A stretch of DNA of 9,296 nt from NCBI GenBank assembly GCA_041170585.1, contig JBEDNN010000016.1, positions 1-9,296 of the forward strand. Direction: 5' to 3'. This document shows positions 1 to 5,461 of this stretch, in pieces. The notes below the pieces were generated by a model. It worked only from the letters and a program-made list of their open reading frames with translations. It was not told the DNA's origin and made no database searches. Within the stretch, counting starts at the first letter, position 1. Each line of letters begins with the position of its first letter. The position numbers and the translations under genes were made by a program. This DNA is from JBDLSY01 sp041170585. Its GTDB lineage: Bacteria; Pseudomonadota; Gammaproteobacteria; Burkholderiales; Burkholderiaceae_C.

Positions 1-2
1 TT

Positions 3-111
3 GGTATTGCTACTTAAAAATAGTTTTTGTATTTTTTATCTAAAATAAGCCTTATTTTTGCTAAGAAATTATTATAAATATACGACTTAACCATATTAAA
101 GTAGCAATGCC
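3..111. repeat. MITE-like inverted-repeat element next to the bactofilin stop codon
   Basis: The two ends of this 109-bp stretch are inverted copies. GGTATTGCTACTT at 3-15 matches the complement of 99-111 (GGCATTGCTACTT) at 12 of 13 positions, and the match continues weakly to about 19 of 23. The interior is AT-rich, non-coding, and contains a small A/T hairpin (42-58, arms AAAATAA/TTATTTT). The right end touches the bactofilin stop codon (112-114). A target duplication cannot be tested because only two bases remain to the left. Terminal repeats beginning GG and a length near 110 bp fit a non-autonomous miniature transposon. A long-range hairpin or chance similarity in AT-rich DNA remains possible. 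Confidence 0.4.
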
Positions 112-525
112 TTATTTTTTATTATCAGGCTTATTGGATAAATTTATATCAGACAATAATAATGATTCTTCATGGGCGTGGTGTTTTAACATACCTGAAA
201 CTATTGCACCGTGGTGCATTTCAATAGCGTTGTACATCACATCGCCTTTGACACGGGCTTTGGGCAATAACTCAACCAATTTAGTTGCATATACAGGACC
301 ATTAACAGTACCCGCAATAATCAAATGTGCAGCATGAATTTCACCATCAATTTTAGCTTGCTCTGAAATATGAAGCATATTAGGTACACCTTCTATGGAT
401 TGAATATTACCTTTGACCATACCGTCTATACGCAAACCGCCCTCAAAACTAATATCGCCTACAATCATAGTACCAGTACCAATAATACTTTGTACTGCTG
501 TAACTTTACTTGATTTTCCAAACAT
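112..525 (-). CDS. Bactofilin (polymer-forming cytoskeletal protein)
   Basis: This 137-residue protein matches the bactofilin (DUF583) family in length and pattern. Bactofilins are small proteins built of a right-handed beta-helix that polymerise without nucleotide, often at the inner face of the membrane, as scaffolds for cell-wall or polar proteins. Residues about 12-112 show the repeating short beta-strand pattern with G/D/V turns (IIGTGTMIVGDISFEGGLRI, then GEIHAAHLIIAGTVNGPVYA). The flanking N-terminus (MFGKSSK) and the charged C-terminus (SNKPDNKK) look disordered, as is usual. ATG at 523-525 is preceded by AAGGAA (531-536) with a 5-base spacer, which fixes the start. It lies downstream of argC and the DUF6776-like gene on the same strand, a neighbourhood I recall from beta- and gammaproteobacteria, where erpA often follows. 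The specific partner is unknown. Confidence 0.93.
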   Translation of the reverse strand: MFGKSSKVTAVQSIIGTGTMIVGDISFEGGLRIDGMVKGNIQSIEGVPNMLHISEQAKIDGEIHAAHLIIAGTVNGPVYATKLVELLPKARVKGDVMYNAIEMHHGAIVSGMLKHHAHEESLLLSDINLSNKPDNKK

Positions 526-669
526 ATTATTTCCTTAATTTTAAATTGTGTCTCATTTATTTTATAGCTTATATAGTCATTACATTTTAAAATGAGATTT
601 TTTATTACCTACAGCATTGAATTTATTAGATTAATAAAATCCCGTAAAATAAAATACAAAGACTATATT

Positions 670-687
670 AACAGTTTAAACAGTTTA
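670..687. repeat. 9-bp tandem duplication
   Basis: AACAGTTTA occurs twice in perfect tandem in the spacer between the DUF6776-like gene and the bactofilin gene. The duplicated unit also creates the self-complementary core GTTTAAAC. No function is evident. It belongs to a set of short tandem duplications seen in most spacers of this window. Confidence 0.8.
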
Positions 688-711
688 ACTGAAAGTTTTT
701 TCTGATTAAAA

Positions 712-1497
712 TTATTGTAATGCAGCCACACTTTGTAGCACTGTTCCAGCTGCTTGTGCTTTAACAACTCCGCCACTTAATACTCGTACTTGTAAAGAAT
801 TAATTTGTGTATCTTCTAAAGGTAAATTAGCCAAAGAAATTGGGATATTTAATTCAATGCGTTGATAGCGATTAAAATTTAACTGTGTATCAGTGCTATT
901 GCCTGTTGCAGGATAATTAATCGTCATTGGTTGGCCTGCATTAGTACCTGTTATTGTGAATTGGAGTTTACCTACAAAGTTATTCACTTGCTTACCATTT
1001 TGCATAACCAATAAACGTACATTTAATTGATTATTAACCTTGTCTAACTGACCTTGTAGGTTGCGTATATTAATCGCTTTAATAGAACCAGAAGCAGGTA
1101 ACAGTGTTTCAAAAAAATGTAGCTCTTCTTTAAGTTGTGCATTTTCGGTCTCTAAATTTTGATTGTGTGCTAGTACTTGTTTAGCTGTAGATTTTTCAAT
1201 CATCAAGCTACTTTCAGCGCTAATATTAATACGTGTTAAACGGTCATAATCTGCCACTAATTTTTTGTTGTCAGTGCGTAACTGCTCCAATTCTTGATAC
1301 ACAGTGGTTTTATTAAACCCCGCAAAATTTGCCCCTTGTTCATATAGCCATACACCTGTTGCCGCTGCAAAAGCCAATCCTATAAAGGTAAGCAATAAAC
1401 GCATCCAAATAGGTGTTTGATGACTAATGCTTAATGGCGTTGTACCAGCGCTTATTCTCCGTAACATTAATTTACGTTTAAGTTTATTTGAATTCAT
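712..1497 (-). CDS. Single-pass membrane coiled-coil protein, DUF6776-like
   Basis: From the ATG at 1497 this is a 261-residue protein of unknown function. It has a basic N-terminus (MNSNKLKRKLMLRR), one membrane helix (about 32-51, MRLLLTFIGLAFAAATGVWL), a predicted coiled coil (about 66-130, rich in E/L/N/K with ELEQLRTDNKKLVADYDRL) and a C-terminal beta-rich domain (about 138-260) presumably on the periplasmic side. This architecture and its place between argC and a bactofilin fit the family I recall as DUF6776. It may anchor or organise the neighbouring bactofilin, but that is inference from adjacency alone. An upstream in-frame TTG at 1518 would add seven residues (MPDNTFF) and leave 29 bases after argC. 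Neither start has a good Shine-Dalgarno, so I prefer the ATG. The close spacing suggests cotranscription with argC. Confidence 0.85.
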   Translation of the reverse strand: MNSNKLKRKLMLRRISAGTTPLSISHQTPIWMRLLLTFIGLAFAAATGVWLYEQGANFAGFNKTTVYQELEQLRTDNKKLVADYDRLTRINISAESSLMIEKSTAKQVLAHNQNLETENAQLKEELHFFETLLPASGSIKAINIRNLQGQLDKVNNQLNVRLLVMQNGKQVNNFVGKLQFTITGTNAGQPMTINYPATGNSTDTQLNFNRYQRIELNIPISLANLPLEDTQINSLQVRVLSGGVVKAQAAGTVLQSVAALQ

Positions 1498-1547
1498 AAA
1501 AAAGGTGTTGTCAGGCAATTAAGTAAATAATACATTTTTGCTTATTT

Positions 1548-2621
1548 TTAAGGTAACAATGGAATAAGTTGCAAACCTGCTGTTTCTGCTAGTCCAAACA
1601 TTAAATTCATACACTGTACTGCTTGACCCGCAGCCCCTTTCACTAGATTATCTTGTACCACCAATACAATCACAGTACGGCTATTTTTTGGACGATGCAC
1701 TGCAATACGCAATATATTTGAAGCCCGTACTGAACGCGTATCAGGCGTACTACCAGCAGGCATTACATCTACAAAAGGTTCATTGGCATAAAAATCTTCA
1801 AACATAGCCTGTAAAGCACTGGGGTGACTAGCATCTAGCGCTAAACCTGCATCATTTAATGTAGCATATAATGTTGAGTGCATACCACGAATAACGGGCA
1901 TTAAATGCGGCGTAAACATTAGCGCTACGGGCTGTATTGCCTCCATAGCATTAATACGCTGTAATTGTGCAAGTGTCTCTGGGTGATGTCTATGGCCGAA
2001 CATACCATAAGCTTTAAAACTATCACTGGTTTCGGTAAATAAAAAATCAATCTCTGCTTTTTTTCCCGCACCAGAAATACCTGATACACAATTTGCAATT
2101 AAACTATTCGGCTCTACTAAACCTGCTCTTAATAAAGGGGCATAACCCAATTGCATAGTCGTTGGATAACACCCAGGATTACCGATTAATCTAGCTTGGC
2201 AAATGTCAGTCCGATTTAATTCAGGCAAACCATAAACTGCTTCTTTTAATAAATCAGGGCAGTTATGTGGCAACTTATACCACTGTTCAAATAGTGCCTT
2301 GTCTTGTAAGCGAAAATCCGCCGCTAAATCAATAACTTTAACACCAGCCGCTAATAAAGCAGGGGCACCTTGCATAGCAACCCCATGAGGGGTGGCATAA
2401 AAAACTACATCACATTGCGTTAAATCAGCTGTTGCCGTGTCAGTAAATACTGCGTCAATATGACCGCGTAAACTAGGAAATAAGGTATCAACACGCATAC
2501 CTGCTTCTTTACGCGAGGTAATCATATGCAATACTGCATTAGGATGTTGAGCAATTAAGCGTAATAACTCAACACCTGTATAACCTGTGCCACCAACAAT
2601 ACCTACTTTAACTGTGTTCAT
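1548..2621 (-). CDS. argC: N-acetyl-gamma-glutamyl-phosphate reductase (ArgC, type 1)
   Basis: ArgC catalyses the third step of arginine biosynthesis in the cytoplasm: NADPH-dependent reduction of N-acetyl-glutamyl-5-phosphate to the semialdehyde. The NADP-binding Rossmann turn GGTGYTG is at residues 10-16. The active-site cysteine is Cys151 in GNPGCYPT. The C-terminal catalytic domain shows GISGAGKKAE (181-190) and GHRHHPE (209-215), and the family's closing pattern KGAAGQAVQCMN (329-340). At 357 residues it is slightly longer than the usual 340-350 but intact. AGGTG (2626-2630) sits four bases before the ATG. The terminator of pckG lies upstream, so argC is likely to have its own promoter in 2622-2733, with the DUF6776-like and bactofilin genes following. 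No ARG box was recognisable. Confidence 0.98.
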   Translation of the reverse strand: MNTVKVGIVGGTGYTGVELLRLIAQHPNAVLHMITSRKEAGMRVDTLFPSLRGHIDAVFTDTATADLTQCDVVFYATPHGVAMQGAPALLAAGVKVIDLAADFRLQDKALFEQWYKLPHNCPDLLKEAVYGLPELNRTDICQARLIGNPGCYPTTMQLGYAPLLRAGLVEPNSLIANCVSGISGAGKKAEIDFLFTETSDSFKAYGMFGHRHHPETLAQLQRINAMEAIQPVALMFTPHLMPVIRGMHSTLYATLNDAGLALDASHPSALQAMFEDFYANEPFVDVMPAGSTPDTRSVRASNILRIAVHRPKNSRTVIVLVVQDNLVKGAAGQAVQCMNLMFGLAETAGLQLIPLLP

Positions 2622-2733
2622 AATACACCTATAATAAAAAGTCCAAAAAAATTAAAAAATCAAAGCGGTAATTAAAAACGAAACGCTAATTAAAATAATT
2701 AAAAGCTAAAAGCAAAAACTCTGGTTAAAATCA

Positions 2734-2789
2734 AAAATAAGCAGTACATACCAAACTAATAGGATTGTTGGTACGTGACTGCTTATTTT
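2734..2789 (-). terminator. Long-stem terminator after pckG
   Basis: Arms 2734-2745 and 2778-2789 pair perfectly over 12 bp (AAAATAAGCAGT with its complement). After one bulged base the stem continues for another 8 pairs, with one mismatch (2746-2754 with 2768-2776), around a 13-base loop. Read on the minus strand the stem ends in a U-rich run (CTTATTTTTGATTTT), about 55 bases after the pckG stop codon. The flanking A and T tracts are nearly symmetrical, so it could work in both directions, but no plus-strand gene enters from the left. Confidence 0.75.
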
Positions 2790-2813
2790 AATAAGCTATA
2801 AGTGTTATAAATA

Positions 2814-2835
2814 TAATGGATATGTAATGGATATT
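2814..2835. repeat. 11-bp tandem duplication after pckG
   Basis: TAATGGATATG is followed directly by TAATGGATATT, an 11-bp unit duplicated with one difference. It lies immediately downstream of the pckG stop codon on the minus strand. No function is evident. Confidence 0.7.
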
Positions 2836-2844
2836 TACTTTAAT

Positions 2845-4704
2845 TTAAACTAAAGCAGCTTGTAATTTAATTTTTACTGCAGACAAGGCAGGGGGTAAAC
2901 CAACCGCTAAAGTAGTAAATAGTTCTTTATGCAATGCGACTTCCGCCTGCCAAGCTGCTTTATCAATGCCTATGACACTGTCAAATTGTGCTTGTGTAAA
3001 ATTTAATCCTGTCCAGTCTAAATCATTATAGCTAGGGGATAATCCAAATAAATGTTCATTTGCATTGGCTTTACCTTCAACACGAGCCAATATCCATTCT
3101 AAAACACGGGCATTGTCGCCAAAGCCTGGCCAAACAAATTTGCCTTCTGTATCTTTACGAAACCAATTAACGCAAAATATTTTAGGCAAAATTGCACCAC
3201 TGGCTTGTAATTTTTCACCTAAATTTAACCAATGAGTAAAATAATCAGCCATGTTATAGCCTGCAAACGGCAACATAGCAAATGGGTCACGACGCACTAT
3301 ACCTTGTTCACCAAAAGCAGCAGCAGTTGTTTCGCTACCCATAGTCGCTGCCATATAAACGCCTTCAATCCAGTTCCGTGCTTCAGACACTAAAGGTACA
3401 GTCGTTGAACGGCGGCCACCAAAAATAAAGGCATCAATCGCCACGCCCGCTGGATTATCCCATTCAGGGTCTAATACTGGGTTACTAATCGCGGGTACTG
3501 TAAATCGTGCATTTGGATGGGCTGCTTTGCGGCCTGTTTGTTTAGCAATTTCAGGTGTCCAATCATTGCCTTGCCAGTCAATACAATGAATAGGGGCTGC
3601 TGTAGACCCTTTAGCATCCATACCCTCCCACCATACATCGCCTTCATCAGTTAATGCAACATTAGTAAAAATAACATTTTGTTTTAGGCTATCCATACAA
3701 TTAGCGTTAGACTGATAATTAGTCCCTGGGGCTACACCAAAATAGCCCGCTTCTGGATTAATTGCATACAGTTTTCCGTCGGCAGCAGGTTTAATCCAAG
3801 CAATATCATCACCAATAGTGGTTACTTTCCAACCTGCTTGCGTCATACCTACGGGCGGAATTAACATTGCAAAATTAGTTTTCCCGCATGCGGAAGGAAA
3901 TGCAGCAGCAATATGAAATTTTTTGCCATCAGGACGTGTAACACCCAAAATAAGCATGTGTTCAGCCAACCAACCTTGCTCTTTGCCCATATTAGAGGCG
4001 ATACGCAATGCAAAGCATTTTTTACCCAACAGTGCATTGCCGCCGTAGCCCGAACCGTAACTCCAAATTTCACGTGTTTCTGGGTAATGAACAATGTATT
4101 TTTCTTTATTACAAGGCCAAATGACATCTTTTTCACCAACCGCTAAAGGTGCACCAATACTGTGAACACAGGGAACAAACTCACCATCTTCACCCAGCAC
4201 ATCATAAACGGCTTTACCCATACGTGTCATTAATTTCATATTAACAACAACATAGGCACTGTCAGATAACTCAATACCGATATGGGCAATGGGTGAACCT
4301 AATGGCCCCATACTAAAAGGTATGACGTACAAAGTACGGCCTTTCATACACCCTTCAAATAAACCTGCTAATTTAGCTCTCATGATCGCAGGGTCTTCCC
4401 AGTTGTTGGTAGGCCCAGCCTGTTCGACAGTTTCGCTACAAATATAAGTACGGTCTTCAACACGAGCAACATCTGACGGGTCGGTATGAGCCAAATAAGA
4501 ATTAGGACGCAGTGTCGGGTTTAAGCGTACAAATGTGCCTGCATTTACCAATTCACTGCACAAATGGTCATATTCGGCTGTTGAGCCATCACACCAATAA
4601 ATAGCATCGGGCTGTGTCAGCTTAGCGATATCTTGCACCCACTGTTTAATGCGAGTGTGATTAACAAAGGTGGGGGCGTTGTCATAATTTAGTTTATTTA
4701 ACAT
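2845..4704 (-). CDS. pckG: Phosphoenolpyruvate carboxykinase (GTP)
   Basis: From the ATG at 4704 this is a 619-residue GTP-dependent PEP carboxykinase, a full-length cytoplasmic enzyme that converts oxaloacetate plus GTP to PEP, CO2 and GDP at the entry to gluconeogenesis. Seen in the sequence are the substrate-binding segment ARVEDRT (80-86), the PEPCK signature around SYGSGYGGNALLGKKC (215-230), the P-loop AFPSACGKTN (268-277) with the family's reactive Cys273, the metal-binding GDDIAW (298-303), AFIFGGRRS, and the nucleotide-pocket segment VNWFRKD...WPGFGDN near the C-terminus. An in-frame TTG at 4713 would add MNT. Neither start has a Shine-Dalgarno, and AACACTAT is repeated across the start region (4703-4722). 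The gene is monocistronic: it faces a divergent spacer and ends in a terminator. The family is distinct from ATP-type PckA. Confidence 0.98.
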   Translation of the reverse strand: MLNKLNYDNAPTFVNHTRIKQWVQDIAKLTQPDAIYWCDGSTAEYDHLCSELVNAGTFVRLNPTLRPNSYLAHTDPSDVARVEDRTYICSETVEQAGPTNNWEDPAIMRAKLAGLFEGCMKGRTLYVIPFSMGPLGSPIAHIGIELSDSAYVVVNMKLMTRMGKAVYDVLGEDGEFVPCVHSIGAPLAVGEKDVIWPCNKEKYIVHYPETREIWSYGSGYGGNALLGKKCFALRIASNMGKEQGWLAEHMLILGVTRPDGKKFHIAAAFPSACGKTNFAMLIPPVGMTQAGWKVTTIGDDIAWIKPAADGKLYAINPEAGYFGVAPGTNYQSNANCMDSLKQNVIFTNVALTDEGDVWWEGMDAKGSTAAPIHCIDWQGNDWTPEIAKQTGRKAAHPNARFTVPAISNPVLDPEWDNPAGVAIDAFIFGGRRSTTVPLVSEARNWIEGVYMAATMGSETTAAAFGEQGIVRRDPFAMLPFAGYNMADYFTHWLNLGEKLQASGAILPKIFCVNWFRKDTEGKFVWPGFGDNARVLEWILARVEGKANANEHLFGLSPSYNDLDWTGLNFTQAQFDSVIGIDKAAWQAEVALHKELFTTLAVGLPPALSAVKIKLQAALV

Positions 4705-4753
4705 AGTGTTCAAGATAGTGTTTGATAAATTTATAAAAATGGTTACATACTTT

Positions 4754-4777
4754 AATATAAATTTAAATATAAATTTA
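4754..4777. repeat. 12-bp tandem duplication within an inverted repeat upstream of pckG
   Basis: AATATAAATTTA occurs twice in perfect tandem. It is enclosed by the inverted 7-mers CATACTT (4746-4752) and AAGTATG (4777-4783), about 40-80 bases upstream of the pckG start. It could be an operator or leader hairpin for pckG, or just a slippage duplication. The sequence does not decide. Confidence 0.75.
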
Positions 4778-4890
4778 AGTATGGGTTTTTAGGAAGTATA
4801 TTCACGGTAATTATCTGTAATAGAAGCACTTATTTAATTTACATACACTTATTTGCATTTATTTGTAATTTTATATTTTTGTATTTTTGT

Positions 4891-4909
4891 GTTTATTTGT
4901 ATTAAATAC
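4891..4909. repeat. Left 19-bp unit of a repeat pair split by an insertion
   Basis: GTTTATTTGTATTAAATAC here and GTTTATTTATATTAAATAC at 5031-5049 are identical at 18 of 19 positions. They become directly adjacent when the 114-bp element and one copy of its target duplication are removed. Confidence 0.85.
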
Positions 4910-4915
4910 GTTTAT

Positions 4916-5029
4916 GGTAATGTTCAAATAGCACTGATACAAGAAATTTAATAATTAAGAAGTAACCAGTAAAATTAACAGGCTACTGCACCACTATAAA
5001 TATTATAAAAGTTAAAATTTAACATTACC
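4916..5029. mobile_element. 114-bp MITE-like insertion with 7-bp target duplication
   Basis: The ends are perfect 9-bp inverted repeats, GGTAATGTT (4916-4924) and AACATTACC (5021-5029), with an AAAT extension if one base is skipped. The heptamer CGTTTAT lies immediately outside both ends (4909-4915 and 5030-5036), as a target-site duplication would. Deleting 4916-5036 rejoins two 19-bp units into a perfect-register tandem, which is independent support for an insertion. The interior is non-coding and contains an imperfect hairpin (about 4961-4987, AGTAACC against GGCTACT). The element is too short for a transposase, so it would need one acting in trans. The GGTAATG terminus resembles IS1-family ends (which begin GGTGATG or GGTAATG), but I would not assign a family on seven bases. 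Confidence 0.65.
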
Positions 5030-5030
5030 C

Positions 5031-5049
5031 GTTTATTTATATTAAATAC
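5031..5049. repeat. Right 19-bp unit of a repeat pair split by an insertion
   Basis: This is the partner of the unit at 4891-4909 (18 of 19 identical). Its first six bases form part of the target duplication CGTTTAT. Confidence 0.85.
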
Positions 5050-5123
5050 ATTAATTCGTTTTAAGTGTTGTCCATTTTAAATCCTGTTAAAACGTTTAGT
5101 GGATCTTAATTACAATAAAACTA

Positions 5124-5145
5124 CCGTGAATAAACTGTGAATAAA
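5124..5145. repeat. 11-bp tandem pair carrying DnaA-box-like sequence
   Basis: CCGTGAATAAA is followed directly by CTGTGAATAAA. The second unit contains the complement of TTATTCACA, which fits the DnaA-box consensus TTATNCACA. The first contains TTATTCACG, one base off. The 11-bp spacing puts both on one face of the helix. The pair overlaps the right end of the 4799-5132 inverted repeat, so it may simply reflect duplication of that end. Function is unproven. Confidence 0.6.
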
Positions 5146-5331
5146 CTTTTTATTAAGCTAAATATTTTAAAAAACTAAATTACTTTGTATAGTCGTGCAA
5201 TAAATTTCAAGTACTATTTAAAAGAAAAACTTATTTATAAGTAAGTACTTTAGTAAAACAAATATTTTACCTTGCAATTGTTTTTTATTTCTATTTTTAT
5301 TTTTATTTTTTATAATAACCAAATATTAATA

Positions 5332-5349
5332 TTTTTAATGTTTTTAATG
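5332..5349. repeat. 9-bp tandem duplication upstream of the Tim44-like gene
   Basis: TTTTTAATG occurs twice in perfect tandem, in the stretch likely to contain the Tim44-like gene's promoter. No function is evident. Confidence 0.7.
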
Positions 5350-5401
5350 TTTCAATCGTCTTTACTTGATTTTTTAATAAATAGCCTTATTTAAAAGATT
5401 A

Positions 5402-5419
5402 ATTAATTTAATTAATTTA
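5402..5419. repeat. 9-bp A/T-only tandem duplication
   Basis: ATTAATTTA is repeated twice in tandem, with partial copies on both sides. It lies 40-60 bases before the Tim44-like start codon, within or near the probable leader. Confidence 0.7.
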
Positions 5420-5449
5420 ATTGATGTTAGTTCCTAATTTTTTATTCAC

Positions 5450-5454
5450 GGAGA
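5450..5454 (+). promoter_or_regulatory. Shine-Dalgarno of the Tim44-like gene
   Basis: GGAGA lies seven bases before the ATG at 5462, selecting it over the next in-frame ATG at 5471. It is one of the few clear ribosome binding sites in the window. It overlaps a third copy of the TATTCACGG motif (5443-5451) that forms the ends of the 4799-5132 structure. Confidence 0.75.
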
Positions 5455-5461
5455 TATTTAT

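Larger units (their letters stand above)
4799..5132. repeat. Candidate older MITE with about 25-bp terminal inverted repeats, interrupted by a second element
   Basis: TATTCACGGTA at 4799-4809 is the exact complement of TACCGTGAATA at 5122-5132. Reading inward from both ends the similarity continues: after a few differences and one indel, both ends carry TGTAAT and then AAG/CACT-like pieces. This is more than expected from AT-rich chance, because the core contains a mixed CACGG block. Both outer ends carry TA, compatible with a TA target duplication of the IS630/mariner kind, though a palindromic dinucleotide cannot prove it. Without the internal 114-bp element and its 7-bp duplication the structure would be about 213 bp. 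There is no coding capacity. Confidence 0.4.
4705..5461. other. Very AT-rich divergent spacer between pckG and the Tim44-like gene
   Basis: This stretch of about 750 bp holds no credible coding frame. It must contain the promoters of pckG (leftward) and the Tim44-like gene (rightward), but base composition makes -35/-10 calls unreliable. It is dense in repeats: an inverted pair CATACTT/AAGTATG (4746-4783) enclosing a 12-bp tandem duplication, a 334-bp inverted-repeat structure (4799-5132) with a 114-bp inserted element (4916-5029), an 11-bp tandem pair (5124-5145), an imperfect inverted repeat (about 5155-5273), and 9-bp tandem pairs at 5332-5349 and 5402-5419. The spacer looks like an accumulation site for small non-coding insertions and slippage duplications. 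Confidence 0.8.

Noticed and set aside
107..337. Open frame on the plus strand across the bactofilin gene
   Set aside because: It is antisense to a well-supported bactofilin with its own ribosome site, and it shows no family pattern.
551..597. Terminator-like inverted repeat TCTCATTT/AAATGAGA followed by a T run on the plus strand
   Set aside because: No plus-strand gene precedes it, the loop is 31 bases and the stem is only 8 bp of weak composition.
686..692. TAACTGA heptamer, known as an abundant repeat in some Beggiatoa-like genomes
   Set aside because: Only a single copy was noticed, which is expected by chance and says nothing about taxonomy.
3861..4146. Open frames in other phases inside pckG, on both strands
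   Set aside because: They lie fully within the conserved PEPCK P-loop and signature region. Their translations are rich in Phe/Cys/His without any domain pattern.
4891..5049. CRISPR-like array suggested by the two 19-bp repeats
   Set aside because: There are only two copies, the spacing is not spacer-like, no cas genes are present, and the intervening DNA has transposon-like ends with a target duplication.
4705..5461. Chromosomal replication origin
   Set aside because: The region has A/T repeats and a few DnaA-box-like motifs but no origin-associated genes, and only one motif matches the consensus exactly. The motif coincides with inverted-repeat ends. Kept only as a low-interest observation.
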